Assembly (NCBI RefSeq): GCF_003060825.1
Contig: NZ_CP028922.1
Coordinates: 4,046,501 to 4,110,500 of the forward strand
Length of the DNA: 64,000 bases
From: Paenibacillus sp. CAA11
GTDB lineage: Bacteria > Bacillota > Bacilli > Paenibacillales > Paenibacillaceae
Direction of reading: 5' to 3'
Of this stretch, positions 50,429-58,991 are shown piece by piece. The stretch's first letter is position 1. The number at the start of each line of letters is the position of its first letter. The position numbers were made by a program, and so were the translations under genes. The notes under the pieces are model-generated. The model ran no database searches, was not told the DNA's origin, and worked only from the letters and a program-made list of their open reading frames with translations.

Positions 50429-52569
50429 ACCGGTCTCGCCTCCACATGCATCTGCGCTCTGAGCGCCTCATATTCCTGCTGAACCTGTTGTTCCGCGCGC
50501 AGTTGATCTGCAATTTTCTCGATGCGGATCGCACAATACTTGTATTCCGGAGTTTTGGAGACCGGATCCAGATAATCACCCGTCAGCTCATTGCAGGCCC
50601 CAATCCAGAAATGGTAGGTCATATAGGTGGCTCCGGTTTTGACACGGTTGCTGATCTGTGCCCGGGCTAACACTCTGCCTCGGCGGGATACAACATGTAC
50701 AAGCTGGCCGTCTTCAATCCCTAAGCTTGATCCGTCCTCCTGACTCATCTGGATGAAACCAGGCTCATCCGAAAGTTGACTAAGAGCACGGCAGTTGCCG
50801 GTCATCGTCCTAACCGAATAATGCCCTACCTCACGCACTGTGGACAAGGACAACGGATATTCCTGATCCGGCTGCTCCAGCGGTGCCCTCCATTCACAGG
50901 CAAACAGCTGTCCTTTGCCGCTGGAAGTGGTAAACCGGTTCCCCTCATATAAATACGGTGTGCCCGGATGATCTTCTGACGGACAAGGCCACTGAACACT
51001 GCCCTGTTCTTCCATCTTCCGATAACTGGCTCCGGCAAACAACGGGGAGAGCCCCCTCATTTCATCCCATATTTCTTCCGTGTTCCGGTAGGACATCGGA
51101 TAGCCCATCGCCGTGGCAAGCTCGCTGATAATTTGCCAATCGGGCTTTACTTCACCGGGAGGCTCGATGGCCTTTCTGATCCGCTGGAATCCACGATCAG
51201 CTGAGGAGTAGACCCCGTCATGCTCACCCCAGGAGGTGGCTGGCAAAATCACATCGGCATGCAGGGCCGTCTTGTTCATGAAGATGTCCTGGACAATTAC
51301 AAATTCTAATTTATCCAGTGTCTCTCTCACTTCTGAAGCATTCGGATCGCTCTGCACCGGATCTTCGCCAAAAATATAATAAGCTTTCACCTTGTCTTCC
51401 TTTAGAACGAGATGAGGAATCTCGGTAATCCGATACCCGACTTTGCGAGGTAGAGCCACTCCCCAGGCCTTTTCAAATTTTTTACGGACCTTGTCATCCG
51501 TAACAGACTGGTACCCCGGATAGACATTTGGCAATGCCCCCATATCGCAGGAACCCTGTACATTATTTTGGCCGCGGACCGGACCAATCCCGACGCCAGG
51601 TCTGCCTAAGTTACCGGTCAGAAGCGCCAGTGAAGCCAGACCCTTTACAACGTCCACGGCTTGGGCAAATTGACATACCCCCATACCGTACAAGATCATC
51701 GCCTTGTTCGCACTCGCATATTGCCTTATTACTTTGCGGATTTCAGCCGCTTGCACACCTGTAATGCTCTCCGCATATTCAGGTGTATATTTCTGTACAG
51801 TGGCTTTATATTCCGCAAAACCTTCCACATATTTCTCAACATACTGCTTGTCGTATAACTCCTCAGCAATTAACACATGACCAAAGGCATTAACAATCGC
51901 CATGTTCGTGCCGCCTTTGAGGGGCAGCCAAGTATCTGCAATGCGGGCCGACTCCGTCTTGCGGGGATCGATTACGATGATCGTTGCGCCCTTCTGTTTC
52001 GCACGCACAATTCTTCTCGCCACAATGGGATGGGTAACCGCTGCATTGTATCCAAAAATAAACAACAGATCCGTGTCCTCAATTTCAGGAATTGAATTGG
52101 ACATTGCGCCATCCCCTAGCGAATAGGTAAGCCCAGCTACGGACGGCCCGTGACATACCCTAGCGCAATGGTCAACATTATTGGTTCCGATAACAGCGCG
52201 CATAAATTTTTGCATGACATAATTGGCTTCATTTCCCGGGCCACGGGCTGAACCGGTTCCCATGATTGCATCCGGTCCATACTTTTCCTTGATTGCTGTT
52301 AGTTTTTCGGCTGTATACTGAATGGCTTCTTCCCAGGATACCTCTGTCAGTGTCCCTGATTTACGAATCATCGGCTTGCGGATACGGGCGGTAAGAATCT
52401 GCGGATCATTCAGGAAATCCCATCCATAATGACCCTTAAGGCACAGATTCCCTTCGTTCGTTCTTCCATCCGCTGGTTCAGCGCCTACAATTTTCCCCTC
52501 TTCAACAATTAAATTCATCTGACAACCACTTCCGCAATAAGGACATACAGTCAGCACTTTATTCTCCAT
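50425..52569 (-). CDS. fdhF: molybdenum formate dehydrogenase FdhF (Cys form of FDH-H)
   Basis: A 714-residue bis-MGD formate dehydrogenase, by eye very close to E. coli FdhF along its length. The N-terminal [4Fe-4S] site is CPYCGSGCQMN. The active site reads DHCARVCHGPSVAG, where E. coli has selenocysteine at the second Cys of RVxHG; here it is Cys, so no Sec machinery is needed. GQNNVQGSCDMGALP, VILPATSWGEHDGV, REVGHYSVRTMTGNCRALS and KTPEYKYCAIRIE are all conserved. No Tat signal, so cytosolic. GAGGTGAGG lies 4 nt before the ATG. First gene of the leftward operon. Confidence 0.95.
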   Translation of the reverse strand: MENKVLTVCPYCGSGCQMNLIVEEGKIVGAEPADGRTNEGNLCLKGHYGWDFLNDPQILTARIRKPMIRKSGTLTEVSWEEAIQYTAEKLTAIKEKYGPDAIMGTGSARGPGNEANYVMQKFMRAVIGTNNVDHCARVCHGPSVAGLTYSLGDGAMSNSIPEIEDTDLLFIFGYNAAVTHPIVARRIVRAKQKGATIIVIDPRKTESARIADTWLPLKGGTNMAIVNAFGHVLIAEELYDKQYVEKYVEGFAEYKATVQKYTPEYAESITGVQAAEIRKVIRQYASANKAMILYGMGVCQFAQAVDVVKGLASLALLTGNLGRPGVGIGPVRGQNNVQGSCDMGALPNVYPGYQSVTDDKVRKKFEKAWGVALPRKVGYRITEIPHLVLKEDKVKAYYIFGEDPVQSDPNASEVRETLDKLEFVIVQDIFMNKTALHADVILPATSWGEHDGVYSSADRGFQRIRKAIEPPGEVKPDWQIISELATAMGYPMSYRNTEEIWDEMRGLSPLFAGASYRKMEEQGSVQWPCPSEDHPGTPYLYEGNRFTTSSGKGQLFACEWRAPLEQPDQEYPLSLSTVREVGHYSVRTMTGNCRALSQLSDEPGFIQMSQEDGSSLGIEDGQLVHVVSRRGRVLARAQISNRVKTGATYMTYHFWIGACNELTGDYLDPVSKTPEYKYCAIRIEKIADQLRAEQQVQQEYEALRAQMHVEARPV

Positions 52570-52585
52570 AGTTCCTCACCTCTCC

Positions 52586-52608
52586 TTGTGATTTTTTGCA
52601 CAATTATA
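52586..52608 (-). promoter_or_regulatory. fdhF -10 element overlapped by a Rex-like operator
   Basis: TATAAT (52608-52603, minus strand) precedes fdhF by about 35 nt. The palindrome TTGTGATTTTTTGCACAA (52586-52603) touches it and covers the likely start site. It agrees at 16 of 18 positions with the remembered Rex consensus TTGTGAANNNNTTCACAA once the four N are counted as matches. Its place over -10 and +1 fits repression by an NADH/NAD-sensing repressor; it is too close to the gene to be an Fnr activation site. Confidence 0.55.
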
Positions 52609-52611
52609 GCA

Positions 52612-52668
52612 ACAAAAAAATAAGCCAATACAAGGTATAATCAGAAATACACAATGTACTGGCTTATT
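52612..52668 (-). terminator. terminator after the DUF2294-like gene
   Basis: AATAAGCCAGTACA and TGTATTGGCTTATT pair over 14 positions with one mismatch on the leftward strand, followed by seven T. It separates the upstream gene from fdhF. Confidence 0.85.
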
Positions 52669-52702
52669 AAAAAGCTAAGGAGCAAAAGTCCATTCTCTCT
52701 AA

Positions 52703-53053
52703 TCAAACCGATTTATTCAATTGAATAATAATTGCCCTATCCCCTGGATTCAGGTCTTCGATCTTCCAGGTATATGTAAAGGGGCTGCCAAGCGTTTCTA
52801 CGATTTCTGCCATAAACTCTCTCTCCAAATAAGGCTTCAGCACCTTCCAATATTCTGTAACTAAATGTACCGCACCTTCTTTGAGCAGAATTTCAGATAA
52901 ACTGGAGAGAATTCCACGAATCTCTATAATGATTAAGGAGTCATCCTCCATGCTAACCTTTACATTCTCCGGACCTTTGCCGCGATAATGCTTCACAATC
53001 TTAACGGCAAGTCTTCGCACCTTCTCCTGGCATTCAAAAACAGTCTCAGACAT
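52703..53053 (-). CDS. DUF2294-like small protein
   Basis: A 116-residue cytosolic protein (CQEKVRRLAVKIVKHYRGKG, SMEDDSLIIIEIRGILSSLS, and near the end LNPGDRAIIIQLN). It resembles DUF2294 proteins, which I recall seeing near formate dehydrogenase and other anaerobic genes; biochemical function unknown. GTG at 53056 or ATG at 53053 are possible starts. It has its own promoter and terminator and lies 133 bp upstream of fdhF on the same strand. Confidence 0.65.
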   Translation of the reverse strand: MSETVFECQEKVRRLAVKIVKHYRGKGPENVKVSMEDDSLIIIEIRGILSSLSEILLKEGAVHLVTEYWKVLKPYLEREFMAEIVETLGSPFTYTWKIEDLNPGDRAIIIQLNKSV

Positions 53054-53106
53054 CACTACATCCCAGCCTCAACACCCCTATTTTGGTAAATTATTTAATT
53101 AATTAC

Positions 53107-53136
53107 ATGTTAAACCTCCCCAATGAAGATTGTCAA
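53107..53136 (-). promoter_or_regulatory. promoter of the DUF2294-like gene
   Basis: Read leftward, TTGACA (53136-53131), an 18-bp spacer and TAACAT (53112-53107), about 50 bp upstream of the start. Confidence 0.6.
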
Positions 53137-53241
53137 ACCACAAAAAAGGTCAAATCCTTTCATTTCAACGTGATTTCATCCACTTCTTCCATGATATCCA
53201 TAAATTCCTAAAACGCTTGTTCAATCCAACGATATTTAAAA

Positions 53242-53302
53242 AAGAGCAGCAAAGGTCTAAATTCCGCTTTTCCTGCCGGATTCAGGCCTTTACTGCTCTT
53301 TG
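53242..53302 (-). terminator. terminator of the small XRE gene
   Basis: AAAGAGCAG pairs with CTGCTCTTT, with an inner AAAGG/CCTTT stem, and the leftward strand continues in a T-run. Long, stable hairpin. Confidence 0.8.
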
Positions 53303-53311
53303 CTAGCTACG

Positions 53312-53494
53312 TTATCTAAGTTGTGTACGAATAGGTATTAATGTCTCTGCAGATGGGTTACTATTTCCCAGTTCAATCTCGCTCAGGTTCCGATGAGAAA
53401 TTCCTATGCTTTTTGCAAATTGAACTTGGTTTGAATTGTTTTCTTTATGGATACATTTTATTTTATGGCCAATGTCATTCAACATTTTCACCAC
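53312..53494 (-). CDS. short XRE-family helix-turn-helix protein, possibly truncated
   Basis: A 60-residue frame with an HTH_3 core: NQVQFAKSIGISHRNLSEIE then LGNSNPSAETLIPI. The core is complete but the protein stops at once after it, where relatives continue for another helix or domain, so it is either a minimal HTH protein or a truncated gene. The start could be GTG 53494 or the ATG nine bases on. A strong terminator follows directly. Confidence 0.5.
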   Translation of the reverse strand: MVKMLNDIGHKIKCIHKENNSNQVQFAKSIGISHRNLSEIELGNSNPSAETLIPIRTQLR

Positions 53495-53532
53495 TAATTA
53501 TAAAGTATGTATAATGTTTTTTTAGCATTTAA

Positions 53533-53566
53533 AAGGGAGCCACGAATCAAACGCTCGGGCTCCCTT
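53533..53566 (-). terminator. terminator of glmS
   Basis: A 9-bp stem pairs AAGGGAGCC with GGCTCCCTT, with outer AGCAT/ATGCT arms; the leftward strand continues CTTTTAAATG. It lies about 145 nt past the glmS stop, beyond a tandem repeat. Confidence 0.8.
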
Positions 53567-53598
53567 GTAGATGCTGAAAATCATTCATCTTGCATTTC

Positions 53599-53678
53599 GG
53601 TTCACGACTTTTTTTACTGGTTCACAACATTTTTTATTGGTTCACGACATCTTTTACTGGTTCACGACTTTTTTATCA
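53599..53678. repeat. 4 x 20-bp tandem repeat in the glmS 3' UTR
   Basis: Four consecutive 20-bp units, GGTTCACGAC followed by a T-rich half, begin at 53599, 53619, 53639 and 53659. The GGTTCAC half is fully conserved, while the T-rich half varies. It lies between the glmS stop and its terminator. Function unknown. Confidence 0.9.
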
Positions 53679-53708
53679 TCTAACATTAAGACCTCTAAAA
53701 TCTACCTC

Positions 53709-55541
53709 TTACTCCACCGTTACACTCTTCGCCAGGTTACGTGGTTTATCCACATCATGACCCAGTGCCAGAGAAGCATAGTAAGCGAGTAGTTGAAGTG
53801 GCACTACAGAGATTGCTGGAGCGAGCATAGGCAGTGTCTTAGGAATAGCAAAGGCTTGATCCACGGATTTGAGCATATCAGCTACATGCTCTTCATAGGT
53901 GAGTGCCATCACATCCCCACCGCGTGCCTTCACTTCCTTGATGTTGCTGACTGTCTTCTCCATTACTGCTTCCTGGGTTACCAGGGCAATAACCGGAACG
54001 CCTTCTTCAATCAAGGCCAATGTTCCGTGCTTCAACTCACCCGCAGCATAAGCTTCAGAGTGAATATAGGAGATTTCCTTCAGCTTCAATGAGCCCTCTT
54101 GAGCCACTGCATAGTCCAGGCCACGTCCAATGAAGAACAGGTTTGGATGCTTGGAAATTTGCTCTGCATAAGCCTTGATGGAGTCCGTATTCGCCAGCAT
54201 GCTCTCAACCTGCTCAGGCAAGGCCTGCATAGCAGCAATGATATGAGCGATTTCCGCCTCGCTCTGCGTTCCACGTACCTCAGCAAGGTACAAGGCGAAC
54301 AGATAGAAAGCGATCAGCTGGGAAGTATAAGCTTTAGTTGAAGCTACGGCAATTTCCGGTCCAGCCAGCGTAGCAATCACATCATTCGCATCACGGGCAA
54401 TCGAGCTGCCCACCACGTTAGTGATAGCCAGTACATGTGCACCGTTAGCTTGTGCCTCACGCAGTGCTGCAAGCGTATCTGCAGTCTCACCGGATTGGCT
54501 GACAACGATCACCAGCGTCTCAGGTGTAATCAGCGGAGAACGGTAGCGATACTCGGATGCCACATCAAAGGCTACCGGAATACGCACCAGCTGTTCGATA
54601 ACGGAACCGCCGACCAATCCAGCATGATAAGCCGTACCGCAAGCTACGACATGAATATTGCGGATGTTACGAATTTGCTCCGGTGTCAGCTTGAGCTCGG
54701 GCATAATCACCTTACGGCCAGTTTCATCAATGCGTCCGCGCATGGTGTCACGGTATGCCTTTGGTTGCTCATGAATTTCTTTAAGCATAAAGTGATCGAA
54801 GCCGCCCTTTTCTGCAGTCACTTCGTCCCAATCGACATTAATCATTTCCCGAGAAATAAAGTTCCCCTCGATTGTCATCAATTCGACAGAATCCGGAGTA
54901 AGCACTGCCATTTCCCCGTCGTTCAAGATGTACACTTTACGAGTGTAGTTCAACAATGCAGGAATGTCGGAGCCGATGAAGTTCTCTCCTTCTCCGATCC
55001 CGATGATCAGTGGGCTTGCCTGACGTACAGCTACCAGCTTGTTAGGCTCATACTCTGTCAGTACGCCAAGTGCAAAAGCACCGCGCATATGGCTAATCGC
55101 CTTCTGAACGGCTTTTACAATATCACCGTCATACTCGCGAGCTACCAGATGAGAAATAACCTCAGTGTCTGTCTCGGATACGAAAGTGTATCCTTGTGAG
55201 ATCAGCTCGTCCTTCAACTCCAGATAGTTCTCTACAATCCCGTTATGAACTACAGAGAATTTCTGAGTACGATCTGTATGAGGGTGGGAGTTCACATCCG
55301 AAGGCTTACCGTGCGTTGCCCAGCGGGTATGTCCAATACCAGCAGAGCCAACCAGCGGAGCCGATTCCAGCTTGGACTCCAAATTAGCCAGACGTCCAAT
55401 CGACTTGGTAATCTTCAAGCCCTCAGGTGTATAAACAGCGATACCCGCAGAATCGTAACCACGGTACTCCAGCTTCTTCAAGCCCTCAATCAACACAGAC
55501 TGCGTATCTCTTTTACCAATATATCCAACAATACCACACAT
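53709..55541 (-). CDS. glmS: glucosamine-6-phosphate synthase GlmS
   Basis: A 610-residue enzyme making glucosamine-6-phosphate from fructose-6-phosphate and glutamine for cell-wall synthesis. The N-terminal glutaminase domain starts with the catalytic Cys (MCGIVGYIGKRD), the Met being removed. Two SIS isomerase domains follow (VACGTAYHAGLVGGSVIEQL, VSQSGETADTLAALREAQAN), and the protein ends DKPRNLAKSVTVE. ATG 55541 follows GGAGGA by 9 nt and exposes the catalytic Cys. A glmS ribozyme lies upstream, so expression is repressed by the product. Confidence 0.97.
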   Translation of the reverse strand: MCGIVGYIGKRDTQSVLIEGLKKLEYRGYDSAGIAVYTPEGLKITKSIGRLANLESKLESAPLVGSAGIGHTRWATHGKPSDVNSHPHTDRTQKFSVVHNGIVENYLELKDELISQGYTFVSETDTEVISHLVAREYDGDIVKAVQKAISHMRGAFALGVLTEYEPNKLVAVRQASPLIIGIGEGENFIGSDIPALLNYTRKVYILNDGEMAVLTPDSVELMTIEGNFISREMINVDWDEVTAEKGGFDHFMLKEIHEQPKAYRDTMRGRIDETGRKVIMPELKLTPEQIRNIRNIHVVACGTAYHAGLVGGSVIEQLVRIPVAFDVASEYRYRSPLITPETLVIVVSQSGETADTLAALREAQANGAHVLAITNVVGSSIARDANDVIATLAGPEIAVASTKAYTSQLIAFYLFALYLAEVRGTQSEAEIAHIIAAMQALPEQVESMLANTDSIKAYAEQISKHPNLFFIGRGLDYAVAQEGSLKLKEISYIHSEAYAAGELKHGTLALIEEGVPVIALVTQEAVMEKTVSNIKEVKARGGDVMALTYEEHVADMLKSVDQAFAIPKTLPMLAPAISVVPLQLLAYYASLALGHDVDKPRNLAKSVTVE

Positions 55542-55719
55542 ATTATAAAATCCTCCGTTCGTTCTTCTCGTATTTTTTAGGATGCGAGGAACCAAACAGA
55601 AGACCCGCGCAGCAAGTCGACATCAATAAGTCCTTATGCAATTATCAAGGATTCCATGAATGTACGTCTGCTATCTGCCCATGATCTTCCGTTCTTCCCC
55701 GTACACTCATTTTCACATT

Positions 55720-55942
55720 TAGCATCCTAACGAATAGTTTGTGGGAAAGGTCGCCCCTTCCTTTTGCTATTCGAATTACGGTCGGATGAATCTACCGGGA
55801 GGCCCCCGCCGAACAACTCGAACACCTCCACCTCGTCAGCTTCCCCTCCGCCGATTAGGAATCCAGCCACTGTGGCTGCCCCATAAGGGTGCCATTAGCT
55901 GATCTCCATACTCGCGCGACCCAGGCGGAAGCTCTGGCGCTT
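55720..55942 (-). ncRNA. glmS ribozyme-riboswitch
   Basis: Self-cleaving leader responding to glucosamine-6-phosphate. On the minus strand the cleavage site is the A/G step at 55941/55940, just before GCGCCAGAGCTT. The conserved core is GACGAGGTGGAGGTGTTCGA followed by TTCGGCGGGGGCCTCCCGG, matching the B. subtilis ribozyme, and the P4-like GAATAG/CTATTC stem closes the 3' side near 55735. About 180 nt separate it from the glmS start. Confidence 0.93.
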
Positions 55943-55994
55943 ATCAATCTAGGTAAACCTCACTAACCTCACTTTCCATGTTCGAATATGATTA

Positions 55995-56023
55995 ATTATA
56001 TGCATCCTGCAGTGGTTTTGCAA
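55995..56023 (-). promoter_or_regulatory. glmS promoter
   Basis: Read leftward, TTGCAA (56023-56018), a 17-bp spacer and TATAAT (56000-55995), about 50 bp upstream of the ribozyme cleavage site. Confidence 0.8.
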
Positions 56024-56092
56024 TCATTGATGCGCCTTTTCTGAAAAAACAAGACTTTCCAGCTAGTCTAACAAACAAAATAAGCCGCCAGA

Positions 56093-56114
56093 AACAGACA
56101 AATTTCCAGCGGCT
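56093..56114 (-). terminator. terminator of the cdaA-cdaR-glmM operon
   Basis: AGCCGC and GCGGCT pair with an inner GAAA/TTTC, followed on the leftward strand by TTATTTTGTTTG, 40 nt past the glmM stop. Confidence 0.8.
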
Positions 56115-56154
56115 GTGACTCTCGTCCCTTTAAAGGACTAAAATATATATCTAC

Positions 56155-57495
56155 TTACACTAGTTCGCGTTCTACTACACCAGCAATATCTGCTACATAG
56201 CGTTCAAGCTCCGCCTTATCTGGGCCCTCGGCCATAACGCGGATCAGCGACTCGGTCCCCGATGGACGAACCAGCACCCGGCCATTATCCCCCAAGGTCT
56301 TCTCTACAGAGGCAATCGCTTCAGCGATCGCAGTATTGCCGTTATATTTGCTCTTATCCTGCACACGAACATTGACAAGGACCTGCGGATATTGAACCAT
56401 CAGCTGCTTCAGCTCACTGAGTTTCTTGTCAGCCTTCCGGAGGGTATCCACCAATTGAATCGCCGTCAGAATTCCGTCACCTGTCGTATTATAATCCAGG
56501 AAGATCACATGCCCGGACTGCTCACCTCCAAGGTTATAGCCTCCCTTCCGCATCTCAGCCATCACATAGCGGTCGCCAACGGCTGTCTTGGCGGTGTTAA
56601 GACCAAGCTGCTCAGTTGCCTTATAAAAGCCGATATTACTCATGACCGTAGTTACAATCGTGCTCTCCTTCAATTTTCCAGCGCGATTCATCGCTTCTCC
56701 GCAGATGCACAGAATATGGTCACCGTCCACCTCTTGGCCTAATTCATCAATCGCAATCAGACGATCTGCATCACCATCGAAGGCGAGACCCAGATCCGCC
56801 CCATGGCGGACGACCTCTTCCTTCAGCTTCTCGGGATGTGTAGAGCCGCAATGATCATTGATATTGAGCCCGTTAGGCTCAGCAGCCAAAGTGATGACAT
56901 CAGCGCCTAGCTCTCTAAACAGCTTTGGAGCAAGCTCAAAGGCAGCCCCGTTCGCACAATCCAATACGATTTTGAGGCCAGCAAAAGAAGACGTAATCGT
57001 TGATTTCAGATGCTCCAGGTACTTCAGCTTGGAATGCTCGTCAACCTCCACGCTACCCAAATCTCCTCCTACAGGGCGAGGAAGCTCATCCACTTCTTTA
57101 TCCAGCAGCTCTTCAATTTGAAGCTCGGTTTCATCCGATAGTTTAAACCCATCACTGCCAAAGAACTTAATTCCATTATCCTCCACAGGATTATGGGAAG
57201 CAGAGATCATAACCCCCGCATCCGCTCCCAAAATACGCGTTAAATAAGCAACAGCTGGTGTAGAGACTACCCCCAGACGTACAACGTTAGCCCCGATGGA
57301 CAAGAGACCTGCCACCAGTGCAGATTCAAGCATCAAACCGGAGATCCGGGTGTCCATGCCAATCACCACTTTAGGCTTGGACGCCTGTCCTGTTAATACG
57401 TACCCGCCTGCACGTCCAATACGGTACGCAAGCTCTGCGGTCAGCTCCTTATTCGCTACTCCGCGTACACCGTCCGTTCCAAAATATTTCCCCAT
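56155..57495 (-). CDS. glmM: phosphoglucosamine mutase GlmM
   Basis: A 446-residue enzyme converting glucosamine-6-phosphate to glucosamine-1-phosphate for UDP-GlcNAc. The phosphoserine loop is [20 protein letters not shown] near residue 100, metal loop DGDADR near 240, and phosphate-binding [12 protein letters not shown] near the end. [12 protein letters not shown] is the family N terminus, with GAGGAG upstream of ATG 57495. Last gene of the conserved cdaA-cdaR-glmM operon; GlmM is known to inhibit CdaA in related bacteria. Confidence 0.97.
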   Translation of the reverse strand: MGKYFGTDGVRGVANKELTAELAYRIGRAGGYVLTGQASKPKVVIGMDTRISGLMLESALVAGLLSIGANVVRLGVVSTPAVAYLTRILGADAGVMISASHNPVEDNGIKFFGSDGFKLSDETELQIEELLDKEVDELPRPVGGDLGSVEVDEHSKLKYLEHLKSTITSSFAGLKIVLDCANGAAFELAPKLFRELGADVITLAAEPNGLNINDHCGSTHPEKLKEEVVRHGADLGLAFDGDADRLIAIDELGQEVDGDHILCICGEAMNRAGKLKESTIVTTVMSNIGFYKATEQLGLNTAKTAVGDRYVMAEMRKGGYNLGGEQSGHVIFLDYNTTGDGILTAIQLVDTLRKADKKLSELKQLMVQYPQVLVNVRVQDKSKYNGNTAIAEAIASVEKTLGDNGRVLVRPSGTESLIRVMAEGPDKAELERYVADIAGVVERELV

Positions 57496-57560
57496 GGTTT
57501 CACTCCTCTTAAATTCTCTGTTCATTGTATTGTGTTATAGCCAAAAACTGTGACACTTGC

Positions 57561-58991
57561 TCAAGGAGCATTAGTGGAATTTGTATTGCTCTCATCTGTG
57601 TTGTTCCCTGAATTACTGCTGCCTGTTCCTCCATCGGCGCCGCTCCCACCGGTCCCGCCTTTGGACGCATCACCATCAGTCTGATCCGGCTCGGTCTGCA
57701 CCTGATCCGGCTCCTTATCTTTATTTGTCCCCGGAGCCGTTGTAGCCGGCTTATCTTTGGCGGTAATCTCAACCTCTGCCGTAAGAGAGGCGTCATCGGT
57801 CAGATGAACATAACGCGGCAGATCCAACTGCAGGGTCAGCTTGTGAGTACCAGGTCCAAGCCCGCTTAAGTCCGCGACCAGGGCAATATCCTTCGTCGTC
57901 AGACCGGATACTCGATCTGTGGTTCCCTCCACAGGAATGGACAAAATCCCTCCTGGCGGCGTTAATATCTTGGCCGAGTAATCGGTACCCAGGTTATTCA
58001 GCGTAATGGGAACGCCCTCGATGGTCCTGGCGATAAAAGGTGCTGCTTTAACAGTCACCTGCAAAGAGCTCGGCTCGATTTTCTCAAAACCTTTAGGCGG
58101 CGTCAAGTCTACCGTAAAGACAGACTCCTTTTGTCCCTGCAGCTTGCCTAGATCCACCGTGATCGGGTAAGAAGTAATAGTGTCTAATGTTTCTTTAGGC
58201 CCATATACGACGACCTGCTCTACGCTGCTCTCCACATCGGAGAGGGCATAGCCTTCAGGCAGCTTTCCTGTCGTTTGTATTGTGACCGGAACGCTCTTGT
58301 AGAGCTTGATGACCGGGACATCGACTTCAACCGTATCAGGAGAAATTTCGGCATTCTTCATAATCTGCCCAGCCTTATCGTAAGCTGCAAGCTTTACGGA
58401 TTTCCCTTTGATAGACCCGTCAATTCCGGACACATCAAGCGTGGCTTGCACCTTTTGTACCTCTCCAATTTCACTTTCAGGCAGGGTGACCTTTACCTTC
58501 CCTCCATCCTTCAATACAGGTGTGCCGATCTGGAGCCCCTCTGAAGGCTCTCCGGTGGTCACAACATTCGCTTCAAAGGTCTTTGAGGCTTTAGCCTCAA
58601 TTGTAACCTTGACGTAAGACGGAGTTAATGCCACGACGTCTACCCCGGAAGGAACCTCTGTAATCAAAGGCAGGGTCTTTGTGCCCGGAGTGACATTTTT
58701 CAAATCCAACTTTACCTTGTAATTATCATCGGAAAAAACCGAAGTGATGCTTGTACGCTTACCTGCAACCTCAAGCCGGACTTTATCCGGCTCAAGGCCA
58801 TACAGCACATATTTATCCTCGTCAAAATTAGCGATCTGAATCTTCAAGTTATCAATGGTCTTCGTGCTGACCTGGGGCGTAACCGGAGCGACCGTCGTCG
58901 TACTATCCAGGTGCACCATCGCCCACAGAATAATACTGATACAAAGGGCGATCACTTTCGCAATATTATTGTTATTGAACCATTTATCCAT
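57561..58991 (-). CDS. cdaR: CdaA regulator CdaR (YbbR-domain protein)
   Basis: A 476-residue membrane-anchored regulator of c-di-AMP synthesis. One N-terminal transmembrane helix (NNNIAKVIALCISIILWAMV) is followed by four YbbR repeats exposed outside the membrane, each ending in a pattern such as VDVVALTPSYVKVTIEA or KIEPSSLQVTVKA. The C-terminal ~65 residues are a low-complexity Thr/Asp/Gly/Ser tail after the last repeat. The ATG overlaps the end of cdaA by 8 nt. Confidence 0.93.
   Translation of the reverse strand: MDKWFNNNNIAKVIALCISIILWAMVHLDSTTTVAPVTPQVSTKTIDNLKIQIANFDEDKYVLYGLEPDKVRLEVAGKRTSITSVFSDDNYKVKLDLKNVTPGTKTLPLITEVPSGVDVVALTPSYVKVTIEAKASKTFEANVVTTGEPSEGLQIGTPVLKDGGKVKVTLPESEIGEVQKVQATLDVSGIDGSIKGKSVKLAAYDKAGQIMKNAEISPDTVEVDVPVIKLYKSVPVTIQTTGKLPEGYALSDVESSVEQVVVYGPKETLDTITSYPITVDLGKLQGQKESVFTVDLTPPKGFEKIEPSSLQVTVKAAPFIARTIEGVPITLNNLGTDYSAKILTPPGGILSIPVEGTTDRVSGLTTKDIALVADLSGLGPGTHKLTLQLDLPRYVHLTDDASLTAEVEITAKDKPATTAPGTNKDKEPDQVQTEPDQTDGDASKGGTGGSGADGGTGSSNSGNNTDESNTNSTNAP

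Noticed and set aside
52586..52603. Fnr or Crp activation site reading of the fdhF palindrome
   Set aside because: TGTGA-N6-GCACA also resembles an Fnr box, but its centre is about 25 bp from the start codon, on the -10/+1, where a class II activator cannot work. Rex-type repression fits better.
53599..53678. CRISPR array
   Set aside because: Units are directly adjacent with no unique spacers and no cas genes nearby; it is a simple tandem repeat.
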